DNA from: Acanthosepion pharaonis
Taxonomy: Eukaryota; Mollusca; Cephalopoda; Sepiida; Sepiidae
NCBI GenBank assembly: GCA_903632075.3
Contig: CAHIKZ030003474.1
Location: forward strand, 2,941,684-3,005,683
DNA: 64,000 nt
Direction: 5' to 3'
Part shown: positions 48,706 to 59,865 of the stretch, in pieces
Numbering within the stretch: position 1 is the stretch's first letter
How the letters are laid out: each line of letters starts with the position of its first letter
Position numbers and translations under genes: made by a program
Notes under the pieces: model-generated
Told to the model about the DNA's origin: nothing
Database searches by the model: none
What the model saw: the letters and a program-made list of their open reading frames with translations, nothing else

Positions 48706-48838
48706 GCTGGTAATATGTTTTTTTCCTTCAAAAATATATTGCTGGTAATATGTTTTTTTCCTTCAAAAATGTATTGCTGGTAATATGTTTTTTTCCTTCA
48801 AAAATGTATTGCTGGTAATAATTATTTACAAAAATGTA
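48706..48838 (+). repeat. Second minisatellite cluster, 4 copies
   Basis: Same 33-bp unit as 47544-47882, about 0.6 kb outside the hAT element's right end. Confidence 0.82.
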
Positions 48839-48849
48839 TAGACTTATAA

Positions 48850-49101
48850 ATGGTTTGAATCAAATTTAATGTCAATAAAAAACTTTTCTCTAAGAAAGTT
48901 GATCCACAATGACTCCAGGATTTCTTGGGCTCACACTACATGATACCAAAATAGACTTTACAGTCAGTGTCATACCAGAGCATGACAGGAGCCATGTGAG
49001 TCAGAGGGGTGACTTGGAAGATGACTTTATAGCCACTAGATACAGAATTACACCTCACAAGATTTCAGTGACTGCTTCTGACATGCAAACAGGTGACTGA
49101 C
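48850..49101 (+). repeat. Direct repeat, copy 1
   Basis: GGTTTGAAT.AAATTTAATG ... CTCTGACATG recurs at 49549-49803. A 64-codon frame (48909-49100) is open only in this copy and matches nothing I know. Confidence 0.7.
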
Positions 49102-49548
49102 ACAGCTTTAATTGTTGTCTAGCATGAGTGTTCACTTTGATCTAACAGGAATACCCAGTTTTTAAAACAATAGTACTGTAAACCATTGCGGTCATAGGGA
49201 CATAACAACAGTGGTATATCTAAGGCAAGATAGTCTGAAACATCTCATCTCTCTTCTGACTGGTTTTGAATTCAGAGTTTTCCTTCTCCTAAATTGGTTG
49301 CCACCTCAAGGAAAGAGAGCTCTGTCAGCCCTCGTATTTAACCACTAGATGGAGGAAAGAAGAGAGAGAATTCTGTCTTTCCCAATGGTATTTAAGTGAA
49401 AGTGAGCTCAGCCAGAATTTTTAACTTGTGTTGCCAGTTTCTCTTACTGAGTTGCTGTTATGCTATCTACACATCCTCATGCAGTTTGCAATGAAGATTG
49501 TATTGTATCTTTCAAGTGTAGTATGTGATTCATGCCAGGAAATACCAG

Positions 49549-49803
49549 ATGGTTTGAATGAAATTTAATGTCAATAAGGATCCCTTATTCTAAGAGAAGT
49601 TGATCCCTGATGACCTCAGTATGTATTGGGCTCACCCTACATGATATCAAAATAGACTTTGCACTCAGTGTCACACCAGAGAATCAGAAAAACCAGGTGC
49701 ATCAGTGGGTTGATATGGAAGATGACCTCCTAACTGCCAGATGGAGATTTGTGCCTCACGAGATGTCAGTAGCTGCCTCTGACATGTAAACAGGTGGTTG
49801 ACC
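49549..49803 (+). repeat. Direct repeat, copy 2
   Basis: Diverged copy of 48850-49101; many substitutions, same order of blocks throughout. Confidence 0.7.
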
Positions 49804-50135
49804 TAGCTGAGCTTCGGGTGTGCACATGTGAGACAACTGATGACAGCAAGATATATAAGCACACACCTGAAAGAGAAAAGAGGTAGAGAATTGTTATAAA
49901 ATAAAATAAGACATATCTCGGCTGATTTACAGGCAAACACCAAGAGCAAGAACGGATGTGAAGGAGGAAAGCCCCGTCACAAAATGACCATTAACTTTCT
50001 TTACAAATGTTTCCGACACATGGTCGAAAAAAATAAAATAATAATTAAAGTGCTCTATTTTTCGTCCAACAAAATGCTTTCCTTCTAATTATACTCGCTT
50101 CGTTTTCTTGAGCCTGTTAAGCCGCCAAAAAACAC

Positions 50136-50142
50136 TATAAAA
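50136..50142 (+). promoter_or_regulatory. LTR TATA box
   Basis: TATAAAA followed by GGGG, about 245 bases into the LTR. Transcription would start near 50165. Confidence 0.7.
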
Positions 50143-50570
50143 GGGGTCACGGAAGTTCAACAGTCAGTCCACAGGTCCCTCAACTCTTGAGCTTGACGTT
50201 CGGTTCAACTCTCTCTGCCTTCGGGCGGGAGGAACCCGAAGGAGGCTACGCCCGAAGGGTGTAGTCTCCTTCGGAGGGAGGTGGGCCGACCCTGAACGGT
50301 TATACAGGTTCAATGGGTATATTTTTGGCCGAGCCCACGGGCTCGGAGTGCCCACGTTAAACCGCCTTGAGCCACGACGCCCCTCGTGGGGACGACTAAA
50401 TACCAGTCACAGGTGCCCAGGATAGAGACCTGTCGTCCAGCTGCTGACAGCAGGGGAGCGTCAACCACCGTCAACATGTGTGAAACTATGAGAGGTTGAC
50501 CAGATTAGAAACCGGCCGGCGAACTTTACCACACCAAGGTAGCTGTCCTAAAACCTTACGTTGCTGTTGA

Positions 50571-50576
50571 AATAAA
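50571..50576 (+). terminator. LTR poly(A) signal
   Basis: AATAAA 70 bases before the LTR end, on the same strand as the TATA box. Confidence 0.65.
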
Positions 50577-51529
50577 CCACGTAAATCTATTTCTACTGTT
50601 GTCGTATTTCTTTCTTGCAACCATACGCTTGTCTATAACAGAATCTTTTATATCTTCACAAGAAGAAGAATCCTAGTTTAGAGAAAACTAGGAAAGCTAC
50701 ACACCCAATCACTGATATTAATTGACAAAGTCTAGATTTGAATAAACAATAATTTTTACATATAAGAGATATAGTCTCAGTTTATCCATAGTCTGTATAA
50801 TGATAACATTACATGAGAGTTTTAAATATCTTTTTATTGCTTGACTTTTTAAATGGATGATTAAAAAAATAATCAGCTCATAATTTAACATATTTTTCTA
50901 AAATTAACTGAGAAAAAAAAGTTCTGTCATTGTTTTATACAATTATGAGGACCAATCCAAAAGTAACACCTCCTATTATACTGACTGACAACATCAAAGA
51001 AGGATATTGGTTGTATGGTAGAAGAGGTTGAGCCTTACCAACAGTAACCAATAATTTTTTTTTGCCTTGTTACAGATAGAATCTGAGCAGCAGTTTGCTA
51101 AAATTGTATGATATAAAAGAATATACAAGAGCTGAATTACTGAACTCCTCCATGTAGAAAAAATTATACCCACTGACATTAATGGAAACTAAACAAAGGA
51201 TGTGAGTATAGTTAGGTGGTAACAGTGATATGTGTGATAAACAATGTTCAAACCAATGAAGAATGGACTATACAGAGAAGATTTTCTTGATAAGTCTATT
51301 AGTTCTATGAAAAAGTTGAAATATAGTGTTTTGTTTTGTAGCTGAAAACATTGTTCTAATGATGTTATTGATGTATTATCGCCATGCTGACTGTACATTC
51401 CATGGAAATTAATTGTAGATATTACTTTTTATTTTATTACTGATTTCATTGCTGGAATTGTATTTATTACTGATTTCATTGCTGGAATTTTCCATAAAAA
51501 AGACAGTATCAGTCTATATTTTTTAGATG

Positions 51530-51925
51530 TGGTATTGTAATTATTTACAGTGTTTACATTGTTTGGACTATGCTATATTCACAACATTTCAGCTGTTGTA
51601 CACTCCAGCCTTCTTCAGGTGATTGGAATTCTGAACTGAACCCTTTTTTTCATCCACTGGAGTAGATCGTTTTAGTTCCATGAGCCATGCTTCTTCCGGA
51701 TGTCCCAGTATCAGTTATCTCCCTTTAACTCAACTTTCCAAGTTTTTTGTTCACCTCAGCTGTAGCCAGGTATTGAACTCACAACTCTTTGGGTCAAGTC
51801 ACTGAATTCAACCACCACTTTTATCTACTGGGCCATGTATCCTTGAGGAAGAAGGCTGCAGTGTACAATGGCCGAAACATTTTGAATATGGCAACAAAAA
51901 TGAGGACAATTCTATGTCCCTTTAG
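51530..51925. mobile_element. MITE, inverted relative of 19381-19597, with SINE insertion
   Basis: The left half (GCTATATTCACAAC, CCTTCTTCAGGTGATTGGAA, TTTTTTTCATCCACTGGAGT) is the complement of the 19.4-kb element, and the far end has GAATATGGCAACAAAAATGA. About 150 bases in the middle are foreign and look like a tRNA-type SINE. Confidence 0.65.
51755..51843 (-). mobile_element. tRNA-derived SINE head
   Basis: The complement has an A-box-like TGGCCCAGTAGAT and, about 40 bases on, a B-box-like GTGAGTTCAATACC, the spacing of an internal RNA polymerase III promoter. Acceptor stem pairing is poor, so it is a SINE and not a tRNA gene. Confidence 0.55.
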
Positions 51926-51939
51926 GACATAAGCAATCA

Positions 51940-53580
51940 TGACTTACCACAGCTTCCTTTTCTTCATTATCTGTAAACTGACATAAATTTTTGAGAAAGA
52001 TCGTGAAGTGGTTTCCCTGTTGCCATTGACACAGTTTGAAATTTAAAGTTTACTTTCTCTTACAGTGGTTGCCAACCAAGTCTATACAAACCAGTTTATT
52101 CAGTTATTATCTATAGCTGGAGAGAGAAGAAACAGATTAGTGCCTTTCCCAAGGGAATTAATGCAAAAATAAGTACAACAAATTAAGCAAGAATTTAAAT
52201 TTCATTTTTGAAGCCAATATCTATTACACTATATGCACAGCCTTGAATACATGCTGGGCTGAGCCCAAACTGCTCTACTATTTAACCCATAGCTAGAAGG
52301 AAAACTCATGACTACTAGATATTAGACAGTAACAAATGCATAACCAACTCCCATATTCACTACATTACCATCATGAATTAATGGTGCCTTTTTGGAGCCT
52401 TTTATATTCAATGTCAGATGTTTTTTGACGATTGTTTATGATGGTGGATTCATGCCACTTTTCATAATTTAGGATTTTATTTCTGAAATGAGTAATTGTC
52501 AAAATATTTATATAACCAAGATTACTTAACTAGAAATTATGTGCTTTTTTAAAACTAACAAGTGAAAGGAGGCTGACTGTAGTCAGAATCATAGAGTCAA
52601 TGTGAACTCCTCAATGCTTTCCTTAGCTGCCAAGTATTAAGCCTCACCATGACTACATACGGTTTTTGATTTCAGAGTTGTCCTTCTCCAAGACATGTTG
52701 CCTCCCAAGGCTGAAGAAATAATAGTAATGCAAAGGTTAATAGGTAAAGAATGTTTCACAGGAATCTGGTCAACACTCCCCCACAAAAAAAAACACCAAA
52801 AAAAATACAAATCTGCATTCCAAGAAGGAAATTGAGGAAATAATCCTCCTTGTTACATTGTACTAGGTTGGCCAGTAAGTTTGTTCTGTACTTGTCAAGT
52901 GATGGTATTTGGGGTGGTTTAGCTTTAAGTAAGCCGACCATAGTCACATCATAGTCAATGTGAACTCCACAATCCTTTCCTTAGCTGCATAGTATATGCT
53001 TCACTAGGACTATATATGGTTTTTGAATTCACTTCTAAACTGTTTGCTAACCAAGGCTAAAGAATCCAGTTTACCTTGTTTTGTGATGTCAACAAACACT
53101 TGATGCTACTTTTGTAATGTCAATGAATACTTGGTGTCACTTTCGTAATGCTCGTTGTAGGAGAGACTTTGTAATCATAGATACAACTATAGTACACCAT
53201 TGAACAATACTGGTATCAGACGCCTTCGAATAACACTCACACCAATAGTACATGCTCGATAATACTTGCTCGAATAGTAACCACCAAATAGTGATTCAAA
53301 TAGAAATCAGTATAGTAATCACTTAGGTGCCATACTTAATTCCCATATATATACATTTCCTTTACCATCACATGATTTACTTACTCAGAATGGGATTGCC
53401 CATGTTCACTCTCTGGTGATTTATGTTCAAACTCCAGTGTCGACAGCAACACTTTATTCCTACTATCCATAGCTGGAGGGAGAAGAAACAGATTAGTGCC
53501 TTTCCCAAGGGCATTAGTGTGAAAGTGAATGCAATAAATCAGGTGGGAATTTAAATTCTATTTTCAGTTCTGATATCAGT
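51940..53580. repeat. Cluster of diverged dispersed repeats
   Basis: Words such as AGCTGGAGRGAGAAGAAACA with TTAGTGCCTTTCCCAAGG (52118, 53470), AGTCAATGTGAACTCC (52595, 52955) and TGGTTGCCA.C..AAGG recur in the same order, also near 49260-49430. At 52865 CTAGGTTGGCCAGTAAGTTT looks like a mariner terminal repeat. Individual borders are unclear. Confidence 0.5.
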
Positions 53581-53990
53581 TACACTACTTTCACTTCCTT
53601 GAATATATATATCAAGTGGGCCAACCTGATAAATTTGACTGGAAAGCAAGAAGCTGGAAGAGAGTTCCACAAGTGAGAAGTGCGAGAGAAGAAACTGTTA
53701 GAATAAAACTTATGGTTATATCCAACCATTTTAACTGTAAAATAATGAAACCTTGACAATCTAGTACTGCACTTAAAACCATAAAGTCTATGTACCAGAG
53801 TGGAGAGTTCATCCAAACTATTACCATAAAAATATTTATTGAAAAAGCACAGAAAAGCTATGTTAAGGCAGTGGAAAAAATGACTGAAGCAGAGATGCCA
53901 GGTCAGGACTAATAACATTGCAGATTCTTGTTTTTTAATTTTATCTAGAATTCTAAATTCTTCTGATTTTTGTGATTAAATGTGGCTTTA
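53580..53990 (-). mobile_element. LINE 3' fragment, same family as 48.2 and 3.5 kb
   Basis: The minus-strand frame reads YGNSLDELSTLVHRLYGFKC, then FYSNSFFSRTSHLWNSLPAS. Upstream bases (53880-53935) match the 48.2-kb copy in another frame, so there is a frameshift. A dead fragment. Confidence 0.72.
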
Positions 53991-54192
53991 TTCAAACATG
54001 AACAAATGAATAATCTTATAAATTTAAAGGACAATTCTGGCAAGAAAAATTCCTTTTCAACAAATTTAGCCATTCAGCTAGTTATTTCAATTTTAAGAAT
54101 CTAACTGTACCTTCTACTCATACCGGTCTTCTTCACAGATTGAAAGGTTTTGATATTTCTGGACAAATTTTTTAATTGTTTCAATCTTTTAA

Positions 54193-54420
54193 AATCATGA
54201 AATTAAAGTTGTTTTAAAAGAACCACAGGAAAATGCAGACATCTTAATAATACAAGAGATACAAGAAACCACCATCAACAAATACGCATTGGACACACTA
54301 GACTCAACTCACTCCTTCATACTACAACTAGGAGCCTCCCTGTCTAAATGTAAGTCTGATTGGTTTGATACTGTAAAACGTATACTGATAGAATGCACAA
54401 ACCTTACATTCTGTTGTTAA
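54193..54420 (+). other. Unrecognised open frame, 75 codons
   Basis: Between in-frame stops, with no early ATG, this frame reads NADILIIQEIQETTINKYAL ... LGASLSKCKSDWF ... CTNLTFCC. Codon use is more mixed than in the neighbouring AT-rich DNA, so it may be the end of a mobile-element gene or an isolated exon. No family identified. Confidence 0.3.
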
Positions 54421-54879
54421 ACATAAGAGTACAAAGGAACTTGTTAACAAAATTCAAAATGAAACTTATATATTAATCTTCCTGAAAAGAATTGGTCTTT
54501 TATCAAGAATGTAGTCTAATGTAATTAGGATATGTGACCATTTAATCAGGTAAACAAATTTTCCATACTAAATAAATGTCCTATTGTAAAAGAATTATAT
54601 TGAATCAATAAATCTAGCCTGGGTTTAATCATATTTTATATATATATATATATATAAAGCTGCTTAAATCTATTTTTACTACCTAACAGTTTTTGATATG
54701 TAGAATCTATTTTTACATATTTATAAGTCTAAATTCACGTTATGTTTATAATATTGCTGCCATTTATGGTCTGAACCCCTATATAAGATACATTCTGTAA
54801 TATCATATCATATCTCATTTCCTAAGCATTTAAGATTAAGAAGAAAATTTGGGACATGTGGGTAGATTTTTTCTAACCA

Positions 54880-55170
54880 AATCATGAAGAGGTTAAGATT
54901 GAATCATTGTGAAACCTTCTGCCTCCTGTGTGTTCCACAAAGTAGCCATTCTCTAGAAGAAGCTCCCTGAGTGGAACATCCACCAAAAAAAATGGAATAT
55001 GAATAGAATGTGAATGGTTTGGCTCTGTGAGTAGAATGGCAGATCCTTGTTGAGCCATTTGAACTGGTGGAACTCTGGAATTTTGTATTGGGTGAACATT
55101 TGTCATTAATATAAAATAGGTCTGCAAAAATTTTCTGTGCAAAAGTGGCTGTAATTTTGAAAATATTCAT
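54880..55170 (-). other. Repeat-like segment with overlapping open frames
   Basis: Two minus-strand frames stay open over the same 270 bases (55142-54882 and 55170-54904), with less AT bias than around it. No homology recognised; likely a transposon relic. Confidence 0.25.
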
Positions 55171-55429
55171 CCTTGTCCCGGATTGACATTAAATCAATTA
55201 GCTCAAATGTAGATTTTGAGACAAATACCGTTCTTAATCTGGTTCAAACACCTGATAGGAACTTGTCTTTAAGGTTTGAAATTCAGATATTGATCTACCA
55301 AAACTATTCAATTTTACTGTGAAGGTTTAAAAATTATTCAATGACCATTGATTGATTTTTGCCTTATCAAACCTTACCAGCAATTATTTTTCTAGAAAAC
55401 ATATTTTGTATTATAAGAACAATTCTTTT

Positions 55430-55830
55430 TTTTTTGTAAGTAAATATTGCATTAACAATTTTTTGGGAAAATTATTTGCAATACATTTTTGCAGAAGAAT
55501 TACCGCTTAACAATATATTGAGAGGAGGAGATGAAACAATACATTTCAAAGACATTTTTGGAAAAATTATTGCAATGAATCCAACTTTTTCAAAAATATA
55601 TTCCTTGCAAAAAGATTTTTATATTATTACCCTACCCAGAAATCCATTTGAAGGAAAATATAATGACAGAAAAGATTTTTGAAGGAAAATATTTGAAAAA
55701 TTCTTTTTTGAAAGTTCTTCAAAACCAAACCAGAAATAGATTTTTGAAGTTGCAATCTAAAGAAATAGTTTTGAAGGAAAAAAAAAAAAAAAAAAAATTG
55801 ATGAAAAAAAAAATATTACCTGTAATAAAA
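55430..55830 (-). repeat. Degenerate array related to the 47.5-kb minisatellite
   Basis: On the minus strand, units like CAAAAATGTATTGCAAATAA resemble the ATTGCTGGTAATAT unit with its TTTTTCC spacer. The plus strand shows repeated GGAAAAWTTATTKGCAAT and GAAGGAAAATAT. Open frames at 55476-55682 and 55648-55848 are products of this repetition. Confidence 0.45.
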
Positions 55831-56339
55831 TTGTTGACCATTAAATAACACATCTCATACAGGAAAAAAATGACCATTGGGCATCCCATCGACAAGACTA
55901 TAAATGTCTAGATTTGGTCAAGGTTGATTTTAAATTGGGCAACTCCAATTGAGACTCCATTTAAAAGACACCATTTCAGATTCATGGACAAGTTTTAAGG
56001 GAATAGTGAAAAAGCATCTATCTGTATCTGTTTGGAAACAAATTATGGGCAACTGCACAGCGCCTAAATGTCACAGATAGAATGTAACCAGTTCATTCTG
56101 GTGAATACTTCCAAGGAAAGTGCTCAGACAAACTATATTCCTTAGATCACGTTTCTTCTTCTATTTGACCAGCAAGGCCTCATGATCCAGATCTTGTTGC
56201 AAGTCTCTCTGGTCTACCTCTTTGAGTTTTTTCTGTTTCAAGACCTAACCTCAATGGTTGGTTTATTCTCTTTTCCCTGTCTTACAACCTTGATCAACCT
56301 GTTAATATTTTTCTAACCCCTTTAATTTTGTTGTGTCCT

Positions 56340-57965
56340 CAGTGAAATTGTCTACCCCTGAAACAAACTTTTTTCAGTAGAAACCTTTTCAGGCTGGAGT
56401 TAAAAAAAAAACAAAACCTCTTTGTTTCTATGTCTATCCACAGTAATTTTAAATTCATCTTTTGATATCACATCTTCTTTCATTTTATAAAACCTCTTTT
56501 ATCCTTGAAAAATAAATTCAGGCTATGGAGGATAAATATGACATAAAAGTTTTTCTTTATTTCAAATGAAAAAGTAATACTTTTTATTATCTATCTTTTA
56601 GAAATGTGCTTTAGATTCATGTGTCCCACTTTCTATTGTCTGTTACTTCATTACCCAGAGAGTTAAATTTTTGCACCTGCTTGATTATGATGTTTCCAGT
56701 TCATACTTTTGGCTGCCTCTTTTAATGAAGAAATTACATTCTCTTTTCTTATAGTTACCCAAACTGCAGAGAACCTTTTTTCTTTTGTTCTTTATCAAAA
56801 ATAACAAAAAATTTTTCTTTCTGGGTTCAACATCAGCATGATGTCATTGCAAAAGCCAACTGATATGCAAATGGGCCTACATTTCATTAATATTAAATAG
56901 CTGGATTATTTCCAGATAGATTTCAAGCCACAGAAACTAATACTACAAGTGCCTGCATATAACTTTCAAGAGGATTTTCTAGAAAATGTAATTCTACACT
57001 GAAAATTACCTTTTGGAAAGATATTCAAAACAGGAAAATGAAGAGGAAGCATATGAGTTTATCAGACACTTGAGGAAATTTTTAAAAAATACAGAAAAAT
57101 AAGCAAAAAAAAACTCCTTGAAATATCAAAAGCAGTTATAAAATGTAAAAATAGGGTTTTGTCAAGAAATTTGATTGTATAAAAAATCAGAGTAATAATG
57201 AAGTTTGATATAAAATATATTTAAAATATATATGTAAATTAATATTAGAATGGATAGTGATAATCAGGTAGAACTGTATAAAATATGCAAAATATATATT
57301 TTAGAATAGACAGTGATAATGAAGTTGAATGGTATTAAGATATATTAAAAATAATAAAAAAACAATATTAGAATGAATAGTGATAATGATGAAGAACTAT
57401 TAACACTATTTACATTATTCAGAGTGTTGTCAACTTTTTTCTTGTCCATATTCACAAATTTTACCCATTACTCTGTTAGGCTCTTGATTTCAGGGGATAT
57501 ACGTTGAACTTTAAAAAACCCTTTAAAGGAAAAAAACAGTAGTTTTTTGATATTTAAATGTTTTTCATTTGGACATATAGTTTGTGTTAATTTATGGTTT
57601 TAGTATAAAAATATTGAGTTTTAGAATTTGTTTAAAAATATGAAATATATATAAATAATATAAATAAATAAGAATGGATAGTGATAATGTTGATAAGTTT
57701 ATAATAGTATTAAAATTATTAAAATATATATAAAATACCTTTAGAATGGATAGGTTTTCCTGTTCTAAAACTATAAAAAATATTTAATTTATATATACTT
57801 AAGCTTAGTTTTGTCCTCAATGATAATTGAATGGTTTAAAACAAACTTTTTCTTCCTATAAACCTTTTCAGGCTAAATAAAAAACAAAAACAAACTTTTT
57901 TCTCTATATCTCTATTAGAATAATATTAAATTATCTTTATATATCAAATCCATATTACAAGTATA
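56340..57965. repeat. Local direct repeat pair and internal tandem units
   Basis: About 140 bases at 56340-56485 (AAACAAACTTTTTT, AAACCTTTTCAGGCT) recur at 57820-57960. Between them, AGAATGGATAGTGATAATGA units of about 58-65 bp recur at 57247, 57303, 57368, 57669 and 57743. Confidence 0.55.
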
Positions 57966-58489
57966 CATAAATTATGAAAAAATTAAATCAAAAGTGGCAT
58001 AAACCAAAACTATAAAAATATCAATTAAATTTAATAAACAAGGAACCGTTATAAGACTTAATGAACTTGAATGGTATAAAATATTTAAAAAATTCTTCAG
58101 GTAAAGAAGATACTTCTATGTTAGATAAATTTTGTTTTTTAAATTTGTTTCATTAATCCGAAAATGGTTTTTACTAGTAGTATAACCTATCTTCAAACCA
58201 GGTCTTTCATTACTGGCAATTTTGCTGTTCAACAGAAGCAGTTTTAGTTTGAAGTCAGCCCACCTGAAAATCAGTATTAGTAACAACAATTGGGTGCAAC
58301 TGGACCTATCCCCAAATGGGGTTAACAATTTGAAACTCTGGGCCGTTTTTATTTCTCAATCTTGCAAGGAAGGAACCTCTTCCATGGACCGTCATAATAA
58401 TAAAGATAATTTTTATTTATAATATAATTTTTTTATAATTCTAATAATCTTTTGCATTAGATTTCAACTCTAAAATTGATTGTACACTG

Positions 58490-58700
58490 TTTTTTACAGA
58501 CATTAAATTTGCCTTTGATTTTTTGCGTAAAGTGTAAAAATCAGTTTTTTTGATATTTCACTTTTCACGGTTTGTAATTTTTCCCAACCAATTTGGACTC
58601 GCACTGAAGAATTATCTATCATTCAAAAAATTTCATCAAAATCGTATAAAACCTGTGGAAATTCATAAACAACGTCAATACCACACACACAAGCCACAAT
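58490..58700 (+). repeat. Possible retroelement 3' end
   Basis: TTCATCAAAATCGTATAAAA followed by ACACACACAAGCC resembles the 'AAATCGGTTGAAAAATG ... ACACAC' terminus at 45.9 kb in layout only. Confidence 0.3.
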
Positions 58701-59156
58701 AATACACGTTATCACATTTTGAGAATTATAGAAAGATAACACATTACCTTTTCTATCTAAGATAATACTTAAAGAAAATGATATTAAAATAGATACTGGT
58801 TAACCGTCTTAATAAAAATTTTAATCCGAAATTTTAATTAAATAACTAATTCTATAGTTTCCTTAAGCCCTAAACATTATGTATCATAAATTATATTTTT
58901 AATTATAAGTATTTATTTTACATATATGCTTTATTTTTCCTTTTAACACATCACCATATTTACATTTGATTTTAACCTATTTTCTATGCACAAATCTCAT
59001 TGATTTATTCATGGATATCTATTTTTAATTTTTAAATTCTTCAAAGTAACCACATTTTTTTAAGTAGTAGGGTTGCCATGGTAATGTTTTTTTTAGATTT
59101 TTTTTTTCATTTGTTTTAAAAATGCTTGTAAAAAGAAAAATGTTAACAAGGAAATA

Positions 59157-59865
59157 AAAATTTTAGGTAAACTTGGGTCTTCATGCCCACAAAAATATAA
59201 AGCGTCAAAAGGATGTTTTTTGCCTTGAAACTGCTATTATTTTAACTACCTTCACAATGTTTACTGTGTTAAAAAGCAATGATTAGAATTTGAATAAAAT
59301 TCAAACATATGAAAGTGAACTTATACATTTTCTTTGTTTTTGAGAATTTTCCAAAAAATAATAAACATTATTTATTTATTAGATTGTTTATTGACACTAT
59401 TTAATTTATTATATTGTTTATTGGAAAGGTTGGAAAAACATTGGCTAATTGTCAATTGATTCAAACTTTATAAAATGGTAAATAATTAGAATTTCCTTAT
59501 AACTGGTTCACATATTTTAAAAATTGTTTTCATATTTCTTTCTTTATAAATTGGTAAATGATAAATATTGCATTGCATTAATTTTAATTGTACTTGTTTT
59601 TAGAATGTTGTAAAGATAAAATTATTCTTGTAAATAAACAATCTAATAAATAAATAGTGTTTAATATTTTTGCTGTAAATTCTCAAGAACAAAACAAAAT
59701 GTATAAATTCACTTTCATCATATGCTTAGGTTTTATTACAATTGTAATAATCACTATTTAACACAATAAACTGAGGAGTTAAGGTAGTTAAAATAATAGC
59801 AGTGTCAATGGAAAAAAAGGCCTTTTGACACTCCATTTTTTGCAGACATAAATTTACCAAATTTT
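59157..59865. mobile_element. Foldback element with arms of about 230 bp
   Basis: The left arm 59157-59392 and right arm 59638-59865 are inverted copies: GCTATTATTTTAACTACCTT, TTATACATTTT.TTTGTT and TTATTTATTAGATTGTTTA occur in both, in opposite sense. No coding capacity. Confidence 0.75.

Larger units (their letters stand above)
49892..50640 (+). mobile_element. Solo LTR, sense, with 4-bp TSD
   Basis: 749 bp starting TGTTATA and ending TATAACA, perfect 7-bp inverted ends, flanked by GAAT on both sides (49888-49891 and 50641-50644). It has a TATA box (50136-50142), then a GC-rich structured region, then AATAAA (50571-50576): a full promoter-to-poly(A) LTR layout. No internal retrotransposon remains. 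It is probably the best preserved mobile element of the window. Confidence 0.85.

Noticed and set aside
51755..51843. tRNA gene
   Set aside because: A- and B-box strings are present but the acceptor stem does not pair; better explained as a SINE head.
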